A stretch of DNA of 64,000 nt from Clostridiales bacterium (GTDB lineage: Bacteria > Bacillota > Clostridia > DUPQ01), in NCBI GenBank assembly GCA_023145435.1, contig JAGLDS010000008.1, positions 1 through 64,000 on the forward strand. Reading direction: 5' to 3'. Below are positions 29,574-38,818 of the stretch, piece after piece. The notes beneath the pieces are model-generated. The model worked only from the letters and a program-made list of their open reading frames with translations. It searched no databases and was not told where the DNA came from. The first letter of the stretch is position 1; the number at the start of each line of letters is the position of its first letter. Position numbers and translations under genes: made by a program.

Positions 29574-30698
29574 TTATCTTCCTCCTGATAACAATTTATG
29601 TATAAATGGTTTTTTTGCAATAATTGCAGATTTAGGACATAATTCCTGACAACAAAAACACCTTATACATGCATCATAATCAAAAACTGGTTTTTTATCA
29701 ACCATAACAATACACTCAGCAGGACAATTGTTCTTACATATTTCACAACCAACGCACTTATCTTTAATTACTACTGGTTTTGATTTAGAATTACTTGTGA
29801 TTTTCCAAAATAAATTTTTTGTTAATCCTTTTTTTAGTTGGTACGGAATATTAAAATCATTTATTATAACTTCATCTAATTTACTTCCAATTAAATCGTA
29901 ATCTATTGATATACCTCTTAGTTTTGCATTTTTTAATATATATGACTGTTCTTTGTCAATTAACAATATATCATGAGCAACACTGTCTAAAGAAAACCCA
30001 TTTGTTGATGCAAGGATAACTCCTACTTGTTTAGGATTACCTGCGGCTGGCCCTTCTCCTTCCATTCCAATAATTCCGTCCATTACATTAAGAGTTGGAA
30101 CTACTGTTTGAAAAATATCAATTAACTCATTTGCAAATTTATCATAATCTGAAGCATTGATATGATAAGTTGCTTTTTCTGTTCCTGCAATTGCACCAAA
30201 CATGTTTTTTATGGCTCCTGTAAAAATCATCATAGCATGTGTCTTCATTTTACTAGCATTTATAATCAAATCACAATCTAAAAGTGGTTTTAAAACAGTT
30301 ATTTTTCTAGTATTACGCTCTGTTTTTATAATTTTTGGTATTGTCGATAAATCAGTATTTAATGGGATATTATACTTTTTAGACATGGCAGTCATCCCAC
30401 ACGCTTTATACGTTGCTTTTAAATATGTCACAAAATATGGTCCACCTGGACTCTCAACAACTAATGGTGTACCACCACATTCTATAATTAATCGCCCTAT
30501 AGCTGCAATAATACTTGGATGTGTCGTTGCATGACCATCTGGAGATTTTGCCATTAAAAGATTAGGTTTTATTGCAACCTTCATTCCTTTTTTTACAAAC
30601 TTATTTAAACCACCTAACAAATCAAAACATTCTTTTACTGTTTTATATACTTTATCATCTTGATAATCATTGCATTTTACTATTGCAACTTTACTCAT
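29574..30698 (-). CDS. DUF362 protein with C-terminal 2x[4Fe-4S] ferredoxin domain
   Basis: The 374 residues form a DUF362 domain (IKPNLLMAKSPDGHATTHPS, VVESPGGPY, SKMKTHAMMIFTGAIKNMFG, GMEGEGPAAG). It is followed by two cluster motifs, CVGCEICKNNCP and CIRCFCCQELCP. DUF362 proteins are redox proteins of unknown reaction, common in anaerobes. The start at 30698 has GAGGTGATT just upstream; an upstream in-frame codon at 30731 lies across the -10 and is rejected. It abuts trmL with no gap. Confidence 0.87.
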   Translation of the reverse strand: MSKVAIVKCNDYQDDKVYKTVKECFDLLGGLNKFVKKGMKVAIKPNLLMAKSPDGHATTHPSIIAAIGRLIIECGGTPLVVESPGGPYFVTYLKATYKACGMTAMSKKYNIPLNTDLSTIPKIIKTERNTRKITVLKPLLDCDLIINASKMKTHAMMIFTGAIKNMFGAIAGTEKATYHINASDYDKFANELIDIFQTVVPTLNVMDGIIGMEGEGPAAGNPKQVGVILASTNGFSLDSVAHDILLIDKEQSYILKNAKLRGISIDYDLIGSKLDEVIINDFNIPYQLKKGLTKNLFWKITSNSKSKPVVIKDKCVGCEICKNNCPAECIVMVDKKPVFDYDACIRCFCCQELCPKSAIIAKKPFIHKLLSGGR

Positions 30699-30719
30699 AA
30701 TCACCTCGTTAACCATATC

Positions 30720-30748
30720 ATTATATAGCAACTAGGTATGAATGTTAA
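30720..30748 (-). promoter_or_regulatory. Promoter of the DUF362-trmL-pepT unit
   Basis: On the minus strand: TTAACA (30743-30748), 17 bases, TATAAT (30720-30725). The -35 overlaps the stop of the YwaF-type gene. The predicted +1 is near 30713. Confidence 0.75.
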
Positions 30749-31482
30749 TTGCTTTTCACTTTTTTATATCTATCATAGAGAATCCATGGAATATATGTTA
30801 TAAACCAAAAACCAATTACAGCACCTAGTAATGCCAAGGCATACCATGGTTGATTTATATTTATGTTTACATGTTCAGGTATATAATTGATATATAAATA
30901 ATTAGAATCAAATACAAAATTAGCAATTAAAGCAGCGAAAGCTATAGAAAAAAGAAGTATTATACATTTTGGTAAATACTTATAATCTGGTTTAAATCCA
31001 TCTCCAATAATCCACATAATAGGAACAGCTATTATGAGTAAATGGACTATTGTATACCTTAAAAAGTTATAATGTAAAATTGGATAAGCATTAATATTAG
31101 GAGCTATAAATGCTGTTAGGCTAAATAATCCACATGCATAAGAAAATTCTTTTAAATATCTTTTATTAGTAAATATAGCAATTGCTTCTATAAACAATAT
31201 AATTCTACTTAATTGCAATGGTAAAGCCTTATCTAAACTATATTCACCAATATATATATACCAAACATTTCTCGATAATTCACATAAAATCATTATGAAA
31301 GCAATTATAAATAACATTATCTTTTTATTTTTCTCTTGAAGTGTTCTATATATTAGAACTAAAAGAACTATAATCAATAAAGTTATGATTATCCATAATA
31401 AATGTGTAATTCCAAACAGTGTAAATCCTAGATTAGATGGTAATTTATTTTCATAAGTAAAAAAATATTTAAGCGTTTCCAT
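30745..31482 (-). CDS. YwaF-type integral membrane protein (TIGR02206 family)
   Basis: A 245-residue protein with about seven hydrophobic segments and few charged residues in them. It shows the HLLWIIITL, ELSRNVWYIYIGEY and LPLQLSRIILFIEAIAIF stretches characteristic of YwaF proteins. Function of the family is unknown. AAAGAGGATGTTTT precedes the ATG. A long stem-loop ends 13 bases upstream, so its promoter is unclear. Confidence 0.75.
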   Translation of the reverse strand: METLKYFFTYENKLPSNLGFTLFGITHLLWIIITLLIIVLLVLIYRTLQEKNKKIMLFIIAFIMILCELSRNVWYIYIGEYSLDKALPLQLSRIILFIEAIAIFTNKRYLKEFSYACGLFSLTAFIAPNINAYPILHYNFLRYTIVHLLIIAVPIMWIIGDGFKPDYKYLPKCIILLFSIAFAALIANFVFDSNYLYINYIPEHVNININQPWYALALLGAVIGFWFITYIPWILYDRYKKVKSN

Positions 31483-31495
31483 AAAACATCCTCTT

Positions 31496-31545
31496 TAAAA
31501 ATGAACCATAATATATGTTATTAGTTATATTATAGTTCATTTTTA
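31496..31545 (-). terminator. Long hairpin after the FtsX-type ABC operon
   Basis: Inverted repeat of about 20 bases per arm (TAAAAATGAACYATAATATA and its complement) around a loop of about 10 bases. As minus-strand RNA the one mismatch becomes a G-U pair, so the stem is continuous, and TTTTTA follows. It lies after the ABC ATPase stop and immediately before the YwaF-type gene, so it may also limit read-through into that gene. Confidence 0.75.
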
Positions 31546-31601
31546 GAGTTTTATTCTCCTTTTATTTTAATATCATACCTATAAAGTATTTATAAATAGC
31601 A

Positions 31602-32276
31602 TCATGAAATTTTACCATCATTTATCCGAATTACTTTTTTACACATTCCACTCATTTCTTGATCGTGAGTAACCATAATTATCGTACTACCCTTTTCGTT
31701 CAATTCACGAAACAATGTCATTAAGCTTTTTGCTGTTTCAGTATCTAAAGCTCCTGTAGGTTCATCTGCTAATATCAATGGCGGTTCCATTACTAAAGCC
31801 CTAGCAATTGCTACCCGTTGGCATTGCCCTCTTGAAAGTTGATTGATTTTTCGATTATACAGATGATCTATTTGCAGTGATTTCAATACTTGCATCGCCA
31901 GTTTTTCTAGTTTGTTCCACTTAATATCGGAAAATAACATTGGTATACAAACATTCTCTAAGGCTGACCTTTCTCCTAACAAGCCAAAATCTTGTAAAAC
32001 AAATCCTATATTTTTATTGCGAAAAGATGCCAATTGTTTATTATTAAATAGAGTTATTTCTTTTGTCCGAAATGCATATTCTCCTTCTGTAGGTCTCAGC
32101 ATACCACCCATAATATGCATCAATGTAGACTTTCCGGATCCCGAAGGTCCCACAATTGCTGTAAAATCTCTTTCTGAAACTTTCATAGAGACATCTAATA
32201 GGGCATGAACCTCATTTGGTTTTCCTGGATTGTATACCATGTTTATTCCCGATAAACTCATTAAATTTTTACTCAT
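31602..32276 (-). CDS. ABC transporter ATPase, LolD/MacB type
   Basis: The 224 residues contain all ABC motifs: Walker A GPSGSGKST, Q-loop VLQDFGLLGERS, signature LSRGQCQRVAIARAL (canonical LSGGQ changed to LSRGQ), Walker B PLILADEPTGALD and the H-switch VTHDQEM. The MacB/LolD subgroup partners with FtsX-like permeases, and two such genes lie directly upstream. AAAGGGATAAAAGC precedes the ATG. Base composition is clearly richer in G+C than most neighbours (45% and 40% by hand count of two 60-base lines, against 25% for a line in the downstream permease gene), suggesting transfer. Confidence 0.92.
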   Translation of the reverse strand: MSKNLMSLSGINMVYNPGKPNEVHALLDVSMKVSERDFTAIVGPSGSGKSTLMHIMGGMLRPTEGEYAFRTKEITLFNNKQLASFRNKNIGFVLQDFGLLGERSALENVCIPMLFSDIKWNKLEKLAMQVLKSLQIDHLYNRKINQLSRGQCQRVAIARALVMEPPLILADEPTGALDTETAKSLMTLFRELNEKGSTIIMVTHDQEMSGMCKKVIRINDGKIS

Positions 32277-32321
32277 GCTTTTATCCCTTTCGAAATTGTA
32301 TTGATGATTGATATCATGTCT

Positions 32322-33494
32322 CTAATCTCCTTTCCTAAGAAGTGCCATAGAATCAAGGTTCTTATATCTAGTTACAGCAACTATAATACTTAACATATAT
32401 AGAAATACAATAAGCAACGAGGAATATAGTAAACCCCTAAATTCTATACGCTCCCAGATGAATGGTAAAATACCTATAGCTACAAGGAAAGCTAAGAAAA
32501 GAAGCACCGTCAATGAAACAAGCGTTATGAAAAGTGACTTGCGCCAACTCATTCCGCATATGTAATAGATGCTAAACTTTTTCCGCATATTTACAACGCT
32601 TAAGAATGCATACGAGCTTGTTCCTGTCATACATAGCAACAGCAGCATAACTGCAGAAACAATTAACAAGGGATTTTCTAAAATAATTCTATTTATGGAA
32701 TTTTTTCGCATTTCATCAATAGATACCGCACTACCGAGTCCTGTTAGTTCCTCATCAATTGCTTCAATAGTCGATGCTTTCATATCTTCTGTGAACAGCA
32801 TACATGACGGTAGAATATCCTTAGCAGGAACAACTTCAAAATTTGTTGTTGCTATCATTATGTACTCATTAGAGCTCGGTTTACCTCCAATACTTTCTAG
32901 CTGAATATGACTGGCTCCACCTCGCATTGTATAGTAATAACTATTATCCTTGATAATCCCTGCTACAATAAACTCCAACTTTTTGAATTGGGATGCAACA
33001 GGGAAACGAACTTTATCAATTGAAAATGTGTCTCCAACGTTAAAAACTTCTGCCAATATTTCATTAATTAACACAGATATTTGATTACTGGATGCATCTT
33101 TGCTTATAATTTGTCCTTCTTTTATATCAAGACGAATATTTTGTACTAAGACATCATTGTAGAAAAAAACAGTCGTTCCTATTCCATTTATAGAAAAACC
33201 GCCATGTGACACATATCCCGTATCATTTACCACTGAGCATTCTTCTATTTGTGTAAGCCTGTTTATATGGTCTTGTTCTGATATGCGATCAGGAATCTGA
33301 TATGGAGAACTTGCTTGAAAATAAACTGCTGGTGCAGTAAACTGTTTCGCTAACTTGTCCACCGAAAAAAGATGCAACATCTCTGTAACTGTGGGTGTAA
33401 ACAAAGCAACCAATAGAGTAATCTGTATTATTATAATCAACTCTCTTATGAAAAATCTGGAGTATTGCCTTCGCAATAAAAATAATAATTTCAT
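32322..33494 (-). CDS. FtsX-like ABC permease (second of pair)
   Basis: The 390 residues have an N-terminal membrane helix (about 15-38), an extracellular domain of about 225 residues resembling a MacB periplasmic core, and three C-terminal helices (about 275-298, 320-345, 352-375). This is the four-helix FtsX/MacB topology. The start overlaps the stop of the preceding permease by 4 bases, with GGGGAGATG upstream. The two permeases would form a heterodimer with the LolD-like ATPase. Such systems handle peptides, lipoproteins or act as mechanotransmitters rather than importing sugars. Confidence 0.8.
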   Translation of the reverse strand: MKLLFLLRRQYSRFFIRELIIIIQITLLVALFTPTVTEMLHLFSVDKLAKQFTAPAVYFQASSPYQIPDRISEQDHINRLTQIEECSVVNDTGYVSHGGFSINGIGTTVFFYNDVLVQNIRLDIKEGQIISKDASSNQISVLINEILAEVFNVGDTFSIDKVRFPVASQFKKLEFIVAGIIKDNSYYYTMRGGASHIQLESIGGKPSSNEYIMIATTNFEVVPAKDILPSCMLFTEDMKASTIEAIDEELTGLGSAVSIDEMRKNSINRIILENPLLIVSAVMLLLLCMTGTSSYAFLSVVNMRKKFSIYYICGMSWRKSLFITLVSLTVLLFLAFLVAIGILPFIWERIEFRGLLYSSLLIVFLYMLSIIVAVTRYKNLDSMALLRKGD

Positions 33495-34621
33495 GATACA
33501 TCTCCCCTTAGATCAAACTTATTCATTGTGTTACTCACCTTAAGTACCGTTTTGAGCGAAAACATAAAAGAAAGAATATATCCTACCACTAATAAAAGTG
33601 CATTTTCAAGTACAAACAGTTTAATGGTGATCCCAAGATAAGCTAAAGGAGATTGAACCGCCAAAACCAACACAAGTCCCAACCCAAATGAAACTAGATT
33701 AATACCAAACCACTCTGATGCTATTAGTATAAATGTTGTGGTATTAGATGCCCCACAAAAAGCATAAATAAAATATTGTTTCCTATTATGCTTAACCCAA
33801 TAATTAAACAGGGAAAATATATTAATCAAAGCTAAGATACACATACCAATAAAAATAAAACGGATTAATGCCACCCTTTTGGTCTCGGTTTCATCTTGAT
33901 AAACACTGTCACTAAAATATATTTCTTGACCTTCAAAGTAACTCTGAATTTTTTCCATATTGGATCCTTTATCAACATGAATAGATTGCTTTAAGTCAAG
34001 TCTTAAAATATCTGTTTTAAATCCATTATTAATGAATGTTTTATATGGTATAATAATTGTATCGCTACAACCTGATTCATCTTTAAAGTAGATAACTTCA
34101 TAAGGTAATTCCCGAATAAACATAAACATTATAAGTTGACTTTGTTTAATAATACGGTATTCTACATTTTCAAAGGTAAATGTATTTTCTCCTAACATGT
34201 CCAAGTATTCACTAATAAAGACAATATTATCATCACTCTCACTCTGATCCAACGTGAAAAAAGCACTATCCTGATCCATTGCGTGCCATCTGGTGAAGCT
34301 TGTTCCTTTCCACCCTATAACATTTGCACCTTCTTCTCCAACATCAATTAGTAATGCGTTATACAATTCCCCTAATGGTTCTTCATCTAGAAATTTCATT
34401 ATATCAGCTTCAATGTTTTCATTACTGTTTAAAAATATACTTACACTGTTATAACCGCTGGAATCTCCTTTTACTTCAAACTGTGAATTTAATACACCAC
34501 TAATGATTATAAACGTCATATATCCGACAGTCATACCGAGTATAATTAGTGTAAGCACGGCTTTTTCACTCCTTATAAAGTGATAAAAACTATTTTTCAA
34601 CAAAAGAAGTTTTTTCTTCAT
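33491..34621 (-). CDS. FtsX-like ABC permease (first of pair)
   Basis: The 376 residues have one helix at about 19-41, an extracellular domain to about residue 240, and three helices near 250-270, 290-320 and 330-358. The sequence differs strongly from the second permease but the topology is the same. GGAAGGAAGT precedes the ATG, 33 bases after the lipoprotein gene. The predicted extracellular part has no recognisable enzyme motif. Function is inferred from topology and the neighbouring ATPase. Confidence 0.75.
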   Translation of the reverse strand: MKKKLLLLKNSFYHFIRSEKAVLTLIILGMTVGYMTFIIISGVLNSQFEVKGDSSGYNSVSIFLNSNENIEADIMKFLDEEPLGELYNALLIDVGEEGANVIGWKGTSFTRWHAMDQDSAFFTLDQSESDDNIVFISEYLDMLGENTFTFENVEYRIIKQSQLIMFMFIRELPYEVIYFKDESGCSDTIIIPYKTFINNGFKTDILRLDLKQSIHVDKGSNMEKIQSYFEGQEIYFSDSVYQDETETKRVALIRFIFIGMCILALINIFSLFNYWVKHNRKQYFIYAFCGASNTTTFILIASEWFGINLVSFGLGLVLVLAVQSPLAYLGITIKLFVLENALLLVVGYILSFMFSLKTVLKVSNTMNKFDLRGDVS

Positions 34622-34654
34622 ACTTCTTCCTTCCCATACTATTTCAATTATCTA

Positions 34655-36169
34655 TTAATACTTCAAATTAATACTTGTATTAAATTTGTTATTTATATTT
34701 GTAATAATATTTTCTATCCCAGCTTTTCTAGCTTCTCCTTTATATTCTTCAATAAACTCATCAATATTTAATTCGCCTTCAGAATCAATAAAGTTTTTAA
34801 ACATATTTCCAAATAACTGATTAACACTATTTTCTTGATCATCATTAAACATGTTATATGTGTATGGGAATAATTTATCTACATCAAGCAACTCTTGAAC
34901 CTTTGTTGAAACACCTGCAAATCCTTGATATACCTCTTCTCCTGTATCATATAAGTAATTCGTTGTACCATTTGCTAAGTGAATTGAACTCATATGTGTT
35001 AAACCAATTCTATCTTCACCTGAGATTCTTACTACATCAGAATTGTTATTTAACATATATGTTTTATTTTCTAATCCAAGGTATGATGATAAATAACCTT
35101 CTTTATCAACTATAAATGTATTTATAAAGTTATTGGTTGTTTTTAGTGGATCATTTGTATTACTTGCCATAACAAATGCATAATAACTTGATAGTGAAGG
35201 ATTTAAATATTTATCATTGTTCCCTGTTAGTCCCCAAACATAACTATAATTTTCTTCATAACTACTTGAAAATAGTTCTTGGTAGAATGTTCCATATGAA
35301 CTATCTTTAACAAAATCATCAAATCTAGTAACATCGCTTTTATATATCAATTCATTTTGTAATAAAAGGTTTATATAATTTAGTGATTCAACTACATTAT
35401 CTGAAAACATAAAATCTTCATATGAATTGTTATTTGGGTTATAACTAATACTTGATTTACCATCATATGATATATAGTTTCCATTTGCATAAAAAATATC
35501 TTTAACATAATATGAGTAAGGATTATTAGTACTTGTTCCAATAATCAATGGCTGCTTATCGGCCATTTTAAAATTCATTAATGTAACATATAGTTCGTCA
35601 AGTGTACTTGGTACCTTTGACTCTGTTTCTTCTAATATTGAATTGCTAATCAACCTTAATGATGGTAAGTTATAATACCCACCTGGAAGTGCCCATATTT
35701 GGTCATCAATAGAATAACCTTGTAACATCTCATCAGGAAGCGAATTTATATTTTTATTATCTTTAATATAGTCATTAAAAGGTAAAATATATCCTCCCTC
35801 TTTTAATTCAGTTATTTTATTAATCTGTTCATCACCTAATCTAATTAATCCACTAATTGTATTATCACTAATTGATTCTGCAATATAGTTTCCATATGTA
35901 AAGGCAAAGTAATCTGTTATTGGTATATAGTTTACTTTTACATCTATATCATATGTTTCTTTAATAAAAGTAGTCCATTCATCATAATGTGAATACTTTT
36001 TATAATACTTACTTGATGGAACATTAATAACTAAATCTGATGATTCATTATTGATTGCTTCAGTATTAACTGGAGTCTCTTTAACTTCTGATATACTTTT
36101 ATTACATGATACTAATCCTATTTGGAATGCAAAAACTATAATGAATATTATTAAAAATGATTTTTTCAT
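34655..36169 (-). CDS. Extracellular solute-binding lipoprotein
   Basis: The 504 residues start with a lipoprotein signal (KKSFLIIFIIVFAFQIGLVSC; lipobox LVSC, lipidated C22). The mature part resembles type 1 sugar-binding proteins of ABC importers (WALPGGYYNLPSLRL, YAFVMASNTNDPLKTTNNFI). It is not next to sugar permeases; instead two FtsX-like permeases and a LolD-like ATPase follow. AAAGGAAATATTAAATT precedes the ATG. The ligand is unknown. Its AT-rich composition is like the rest of the window, unlike the ATPase at the end of the same set. Confidence 0.75.
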   Translation of the reverse strand: MKKSFLIIFIIVFAFQIGLVSCNKSISEVKETPVNTEAINNESSDLVINVPSSKYYKKYSHYDEWTTFIKETYDIDVKVNYIPITDYFAFTYGNYIAESISDNTISGLIRLGDEQINKITELKEGGYILPFNDYIKDNKNINSLPDEMLQGYSIDDQIWALPGGYYNLPSLRLISNSILEETESKVPSTLDELYVTLMNFKMADKQPLIIGTSTNNPYSYYVKDIFYANGNYISYDGKSSISYNPNNNSYEDFMFSDNVVESLNYINLLLQNELIYKSDVTRFDDFVKDSSYGTFYQELFSSSYEENYSYVWGLTGNNDKYLNPSLSSYYAFVMASNTNDPLKTTNNFINTFIVDKEGYLSSYLGLENKTYMLNNNSDVVRISGEDRIGLTHMSSIHLANGTTNYLYDTGEEVYQGFAGVSTKVQELLDVDKLFPYTYNMFNDDQENSVNQLFGNMFKNFIDSEGELNIDEFIEEYKGEARKAGIENIITNINNKFNTSINLKY

Positions 36170-36274
36170 AATTTAATATTTCCTTTCCTTACTATATATA
36201 AAATATCTAATCTTAAGAAATGCTGTATTATGTTAAAAGAACAATAATGATATCCACGATTATCTTTTTAAATA

Positions 36275-36352
36275 TTATCTATAATAATACATATTCTCAA
36301 TTTTTTTCGCTTTCATTACAAACCTTTTTTTTAGACGCCTAATTTCTTTCAT
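36275..36352 (-). other. Short ORF 2 in the lipoprotein leader (25 codons)
   Basis: ATG at 36350-36352 to TAA. Very basic peptide (MKEIRRLKKRFVMKAKKIEN...). It overlaps the end of short ORF 1 in another frame and has no ribosome site. Either a remnant of a longer gene broken by a frameshift or a chance ORF. Confidence 0.25.
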
Positions 36353-36413
36353 TTCGTAGATTTTCATTTTCAAGCCAGCAATTTAACTTATGCATAAATT
36401 TACCATTTATCAT
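36339..36413 (-). other. Short ORF 1 in the lipoprotein leader (24 codons)
   Basis: ATG at 36411-36413 to TAG, peptide MINGKFMHKLNCWLENENLR... . The frame stays open upstream for 14 more codons to a TTG (KSKFGDREGISKS). A GGAAGG lies about 13 bases before the ATG. Its amphipathic, gene-like look and the continuation in another frame suggest a decayed gene or leader peptide; no family recognised. Confidence 0.3.
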
Positions 36414-36487
36414 TGATTTAGATATACCTTCCCTATCTCCAAATTTACTTTTCAATATTCAATTTTTAAGGAACCCTATGTTGTAAT

Positions 36488-36516
36488 ATTATCATCCCAT
36501 CCTTCTTTTTTGTCAA
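36488..36516 (-). promoter_or_regulatory. Near-consensus promoter of the lipoprotein/FtsX-ABC set
   Basis: On the minus strand: TTGACA (36511-36516), 17 bases, GATAAT (36488-36493). One of the best promoter matches in the window. The predicted +1 is near 36481, giving a leader of about 310 bases. Confidence 0.75.
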
Positions 36517-36556
36517 GCATTTCAAAAAAAAAATGACTAAACCATTAAAATACAAC

Positions 36557-38818
36557 TTACTGACCTAATTGTTCTTTAAGTTCAGCTGGCAGCAGATTTC
36601 TTGGTATATAGCGAGTTATAACATAAAACTCACCTTTAAGCTTTGCATATACCATGTATCCTCCATCACTAATATGATAGATTCCACGAGTTAGATCATA
36701 AAGTTCTTTAATTTTTTCAGGATTATCTATCTTTATGAATCCTTCTGGTAATGTAGATAATGCATCTGATATTATCATAATATTTGTTTTATAAAATGGA
36801 GAAACTTCATCATAGTTTTTATTAGCTAAACTATTGTTATAATTATCAACAATATATAAGCTTTCTATTTCAATGCTTTCTGATTTGTAGTATTTTTCAA
36901 TTACTTCAATAGTATTTGTATAGGTTGAATTAACTACAAATGTAACTTTTCCATGAGGATATAGTTGATGAGAATTTGAAGGAATAATGTCTTTAGGTAA
37001 TTCATCATTATAATCTTTGAAAAAATACAATTGATATTTTTCAATTTCAGTTGGAAAGTATTTTTCATTTAAACTGCTATTTAAAAAATCAACTTTTAGA
37101 GCTTGTCTAATTTCATTAGCAATTTCTTCATTTTCTCCTATTAAGTGTAATTTTGTAGATAATATATCTTTAACATATATTTTCCCAGATGCAAGAGTAA
37201 ACTGATTAACACTGATTAAACTGAATTCTTTTTCAGGTATTATACTTTTAAATGTTTCCTCATCGACATCCATAATACTACTAAATAATTGATTAAAAGC
37301 AGTAGTTTCATCTAAAACTAACATTTCGTCAAATAAGCTTAAAGTCTCTATTGGGTATAAACGTTTTATTCTTTTTCCATTTTTAAGGTTATAGTAAACT
37401 AAAGTCATACTTCTTATAGCAAAGTCTTTAGGATTTTCATTATCTAATTTTGAATCTATCCATCCTTGTTTAATTAATTTTTCATGTAATGAAATTGCCA
37501 ATTCAATATCTTCTGAATCAGTAAGCATAAAAACTCCGTTATTTTCAAATAAGTAAGTAGCAACACCACCAGATTGTCCCATTGATAATACCAAATCAGG
37601 TTGACCTCTATATGATATTTCCATACTCTCAATATTATCTATATCAGGTATATAATTAGTATATCCTAACCCTCCTAAATTCATAATTCCTAAAATTAAA
37701 AAGAAAACAATTAGATTGATAGGAAATAATATTAACCCTTTTAAATTCTTTTTACCTACTACTCTTAAGGGAAATACAAAAGAAGCATAGATAATTGTAG
37801 TTAGTAGAATGCCTAATAATGTTGCAGTTTTAACTAACATTGGATTGCTTCCTGTACGAGTAAAATACATAAAAACTGAAAATCCTGCAAACATTACAGT
37901 TCCAATAAGTATATTTGCTAGTACTTTATTTGAACCCATAATACTTGTATTTTCTATATGTCTTTTAATAAATATTTTTCTCGTAATTGTAATAATTAAA
38001 ATAGCTATAAAAAGCATTATAATTGGAAGAAACAATAATTCAGCTCTAAATAAGTTTTCCATTGACATCCATTCTCTATAACTTGAATAATTACTAAAAT
38101 ATTTATTAAAAAATAACAATGGATTTAGTTTTGTATAATGTGTAATTAATCCCCCATGGAAATCATAATTAAAGGAATTATTAATACCATATGTATTCCC
38201 CCATAAAAAGGATGACATAAGTCCATTTAACCCTGACAAAATTAATGTTGGAAAAAGATTTGCTAATATTGAATAAGTTACACTTTCAGCTTTTGTATAT
38301 GTTAAACTGCATATTAGTGTTGTAATTGCATAAGCTACTATGGCTGTAACAAACATACCTATGAATAAAAATCCTGCATATGATAACACTAATCCTATAG
38401 AAGATGAAAAAACAAGATTTATTAAAACAAGTATTATAAACGGTACTAATACCGAAATAAATGTACTAAGAGTTCCTGCTAGAACACGAGTTTTGTAGAG
38501 CATTGAACGATTAACACCAATACTAAAATATGTATTTACAGCACTTCTCTTATATAAAAATTTAAAGGTTATTAAAGCTTGTATCATCCCAATTAAAGCT
38601 ACTATTAGTATATAAACTACAGAAAATCTTGTATCGCTAAATTCACATACTTTAACGTCCTTACCTATATATTGTTTAAGATACGTAATCGCAGGAATAG
38701 CCATTGCTAATGTTAATGTTAGTATTGATAAAACAGTTGCTACTATATTTCTCTTAAATGCTATTTTAAAGCTATGGTTGGTTATATTTTTTTTAGTTAA
38801 AGAGTCCTTTAAAGTCAT
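36557..38818 (-). CDS. Large ABC permease of a YtrA-regulated system
   Basis: The 753 residues hold about eight membrane helices in the first 380 residues (for example IVATVLSILTLTLAMAIP and LANILIGTVMFAGFSVFMYF). The C-terminal half, about 370 residues, is probably extracytoplasmic and resembles the YtrC-like domain found in permeases of YtrABCDEF-type operons. The start overlaps the ATPase gene by 26 bases and is supported by GGAGG 9 bases upstream inside it. It probably exports or senses cell-envelope-active compounds; substrate unknown. Confidence 0.8.
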   Translation of the reverse strand: MTLKDSLTKKNITNHSFKIAFKRNIVATVLSILTLTLAMAIPAITYLKQYIGKDVKVCEFSDTRFSVVYILIVALIGMIQALITFKFLYKRSAVNTYFSIGVNRSMLYKTRVLAGTLSTFISVLVPFIILVLINLVFSSSIGLVLSYAGFLFIGMFVTAIVAYAITTLICSLTYTKAESVTYSILANLFPTLILSGLNGLMSSFLWGNTYGINNSFNYDFHGGLITHYTKLNPLLFFNKYFSNYSSYREWMSMENLFRAELLFLPIIMLFIAILIITITRKIFIKRHIENTSIMGSNKVLANILIGTVMFAGFSVFMYFTRTGSNPMLVKTATLLGILLTTIIYASFVFPLRVVGKKNLKGLILFPINLIVFFLILGIMNLGGLGYTNYIPDIDNIESMEISYRGQPDLVLSMGQSGGVATYLFENNGVFMLTDSEDIELAISLHEKLIKQGWIDSKLDNENPKDFAIRSMTLVYYNLKNGKRIKRLYPIETLSLFDEMLVLDETTAFNQLFSSIMDVDEETFKSIIPEKEFSLISVNQFTLASGKIYVKDILSTKLHLIGENEEIANEIRQALKVDFLNSSLNEKYFPTEIEKYQLYFFKDYNDELPKDIIPSNSHQLYPHGKVTFVVNSTYTNTIEVIEKYYKSESIEIESLYIVDNYNNSLANKNYDEVSPFYKTNIMIISDALSTLPEGFIKIDNPEKIKELYDLTRGIYHISDGGYMVYAKLKGEFYVITRYIPRNLLPAELKEQLGQ

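Larger units (their letters stand above)
36170..36556. other. 387-base non-coding stretch with a strong promoter and long leader
   Basis: The only gap above 300 bases. It holds a near-consensus minus-strand promoter (36488-36516). A leader of about 310 bases runs to the lipoprotein gene and contains two short overlapping-frame ORFs (36339-36413 and 36275-36352). No riboswitch I know and no rho-independent hairpin with a T run were recognised in the leader. Confidence 0.6.

Noticed and set aside
31483-31601. Miniature transposable element represented by the long hairpin at 31496-31545
   Set aside because: A single copy, no flanking target duplication seen, and its position after an operon fits a terminator.
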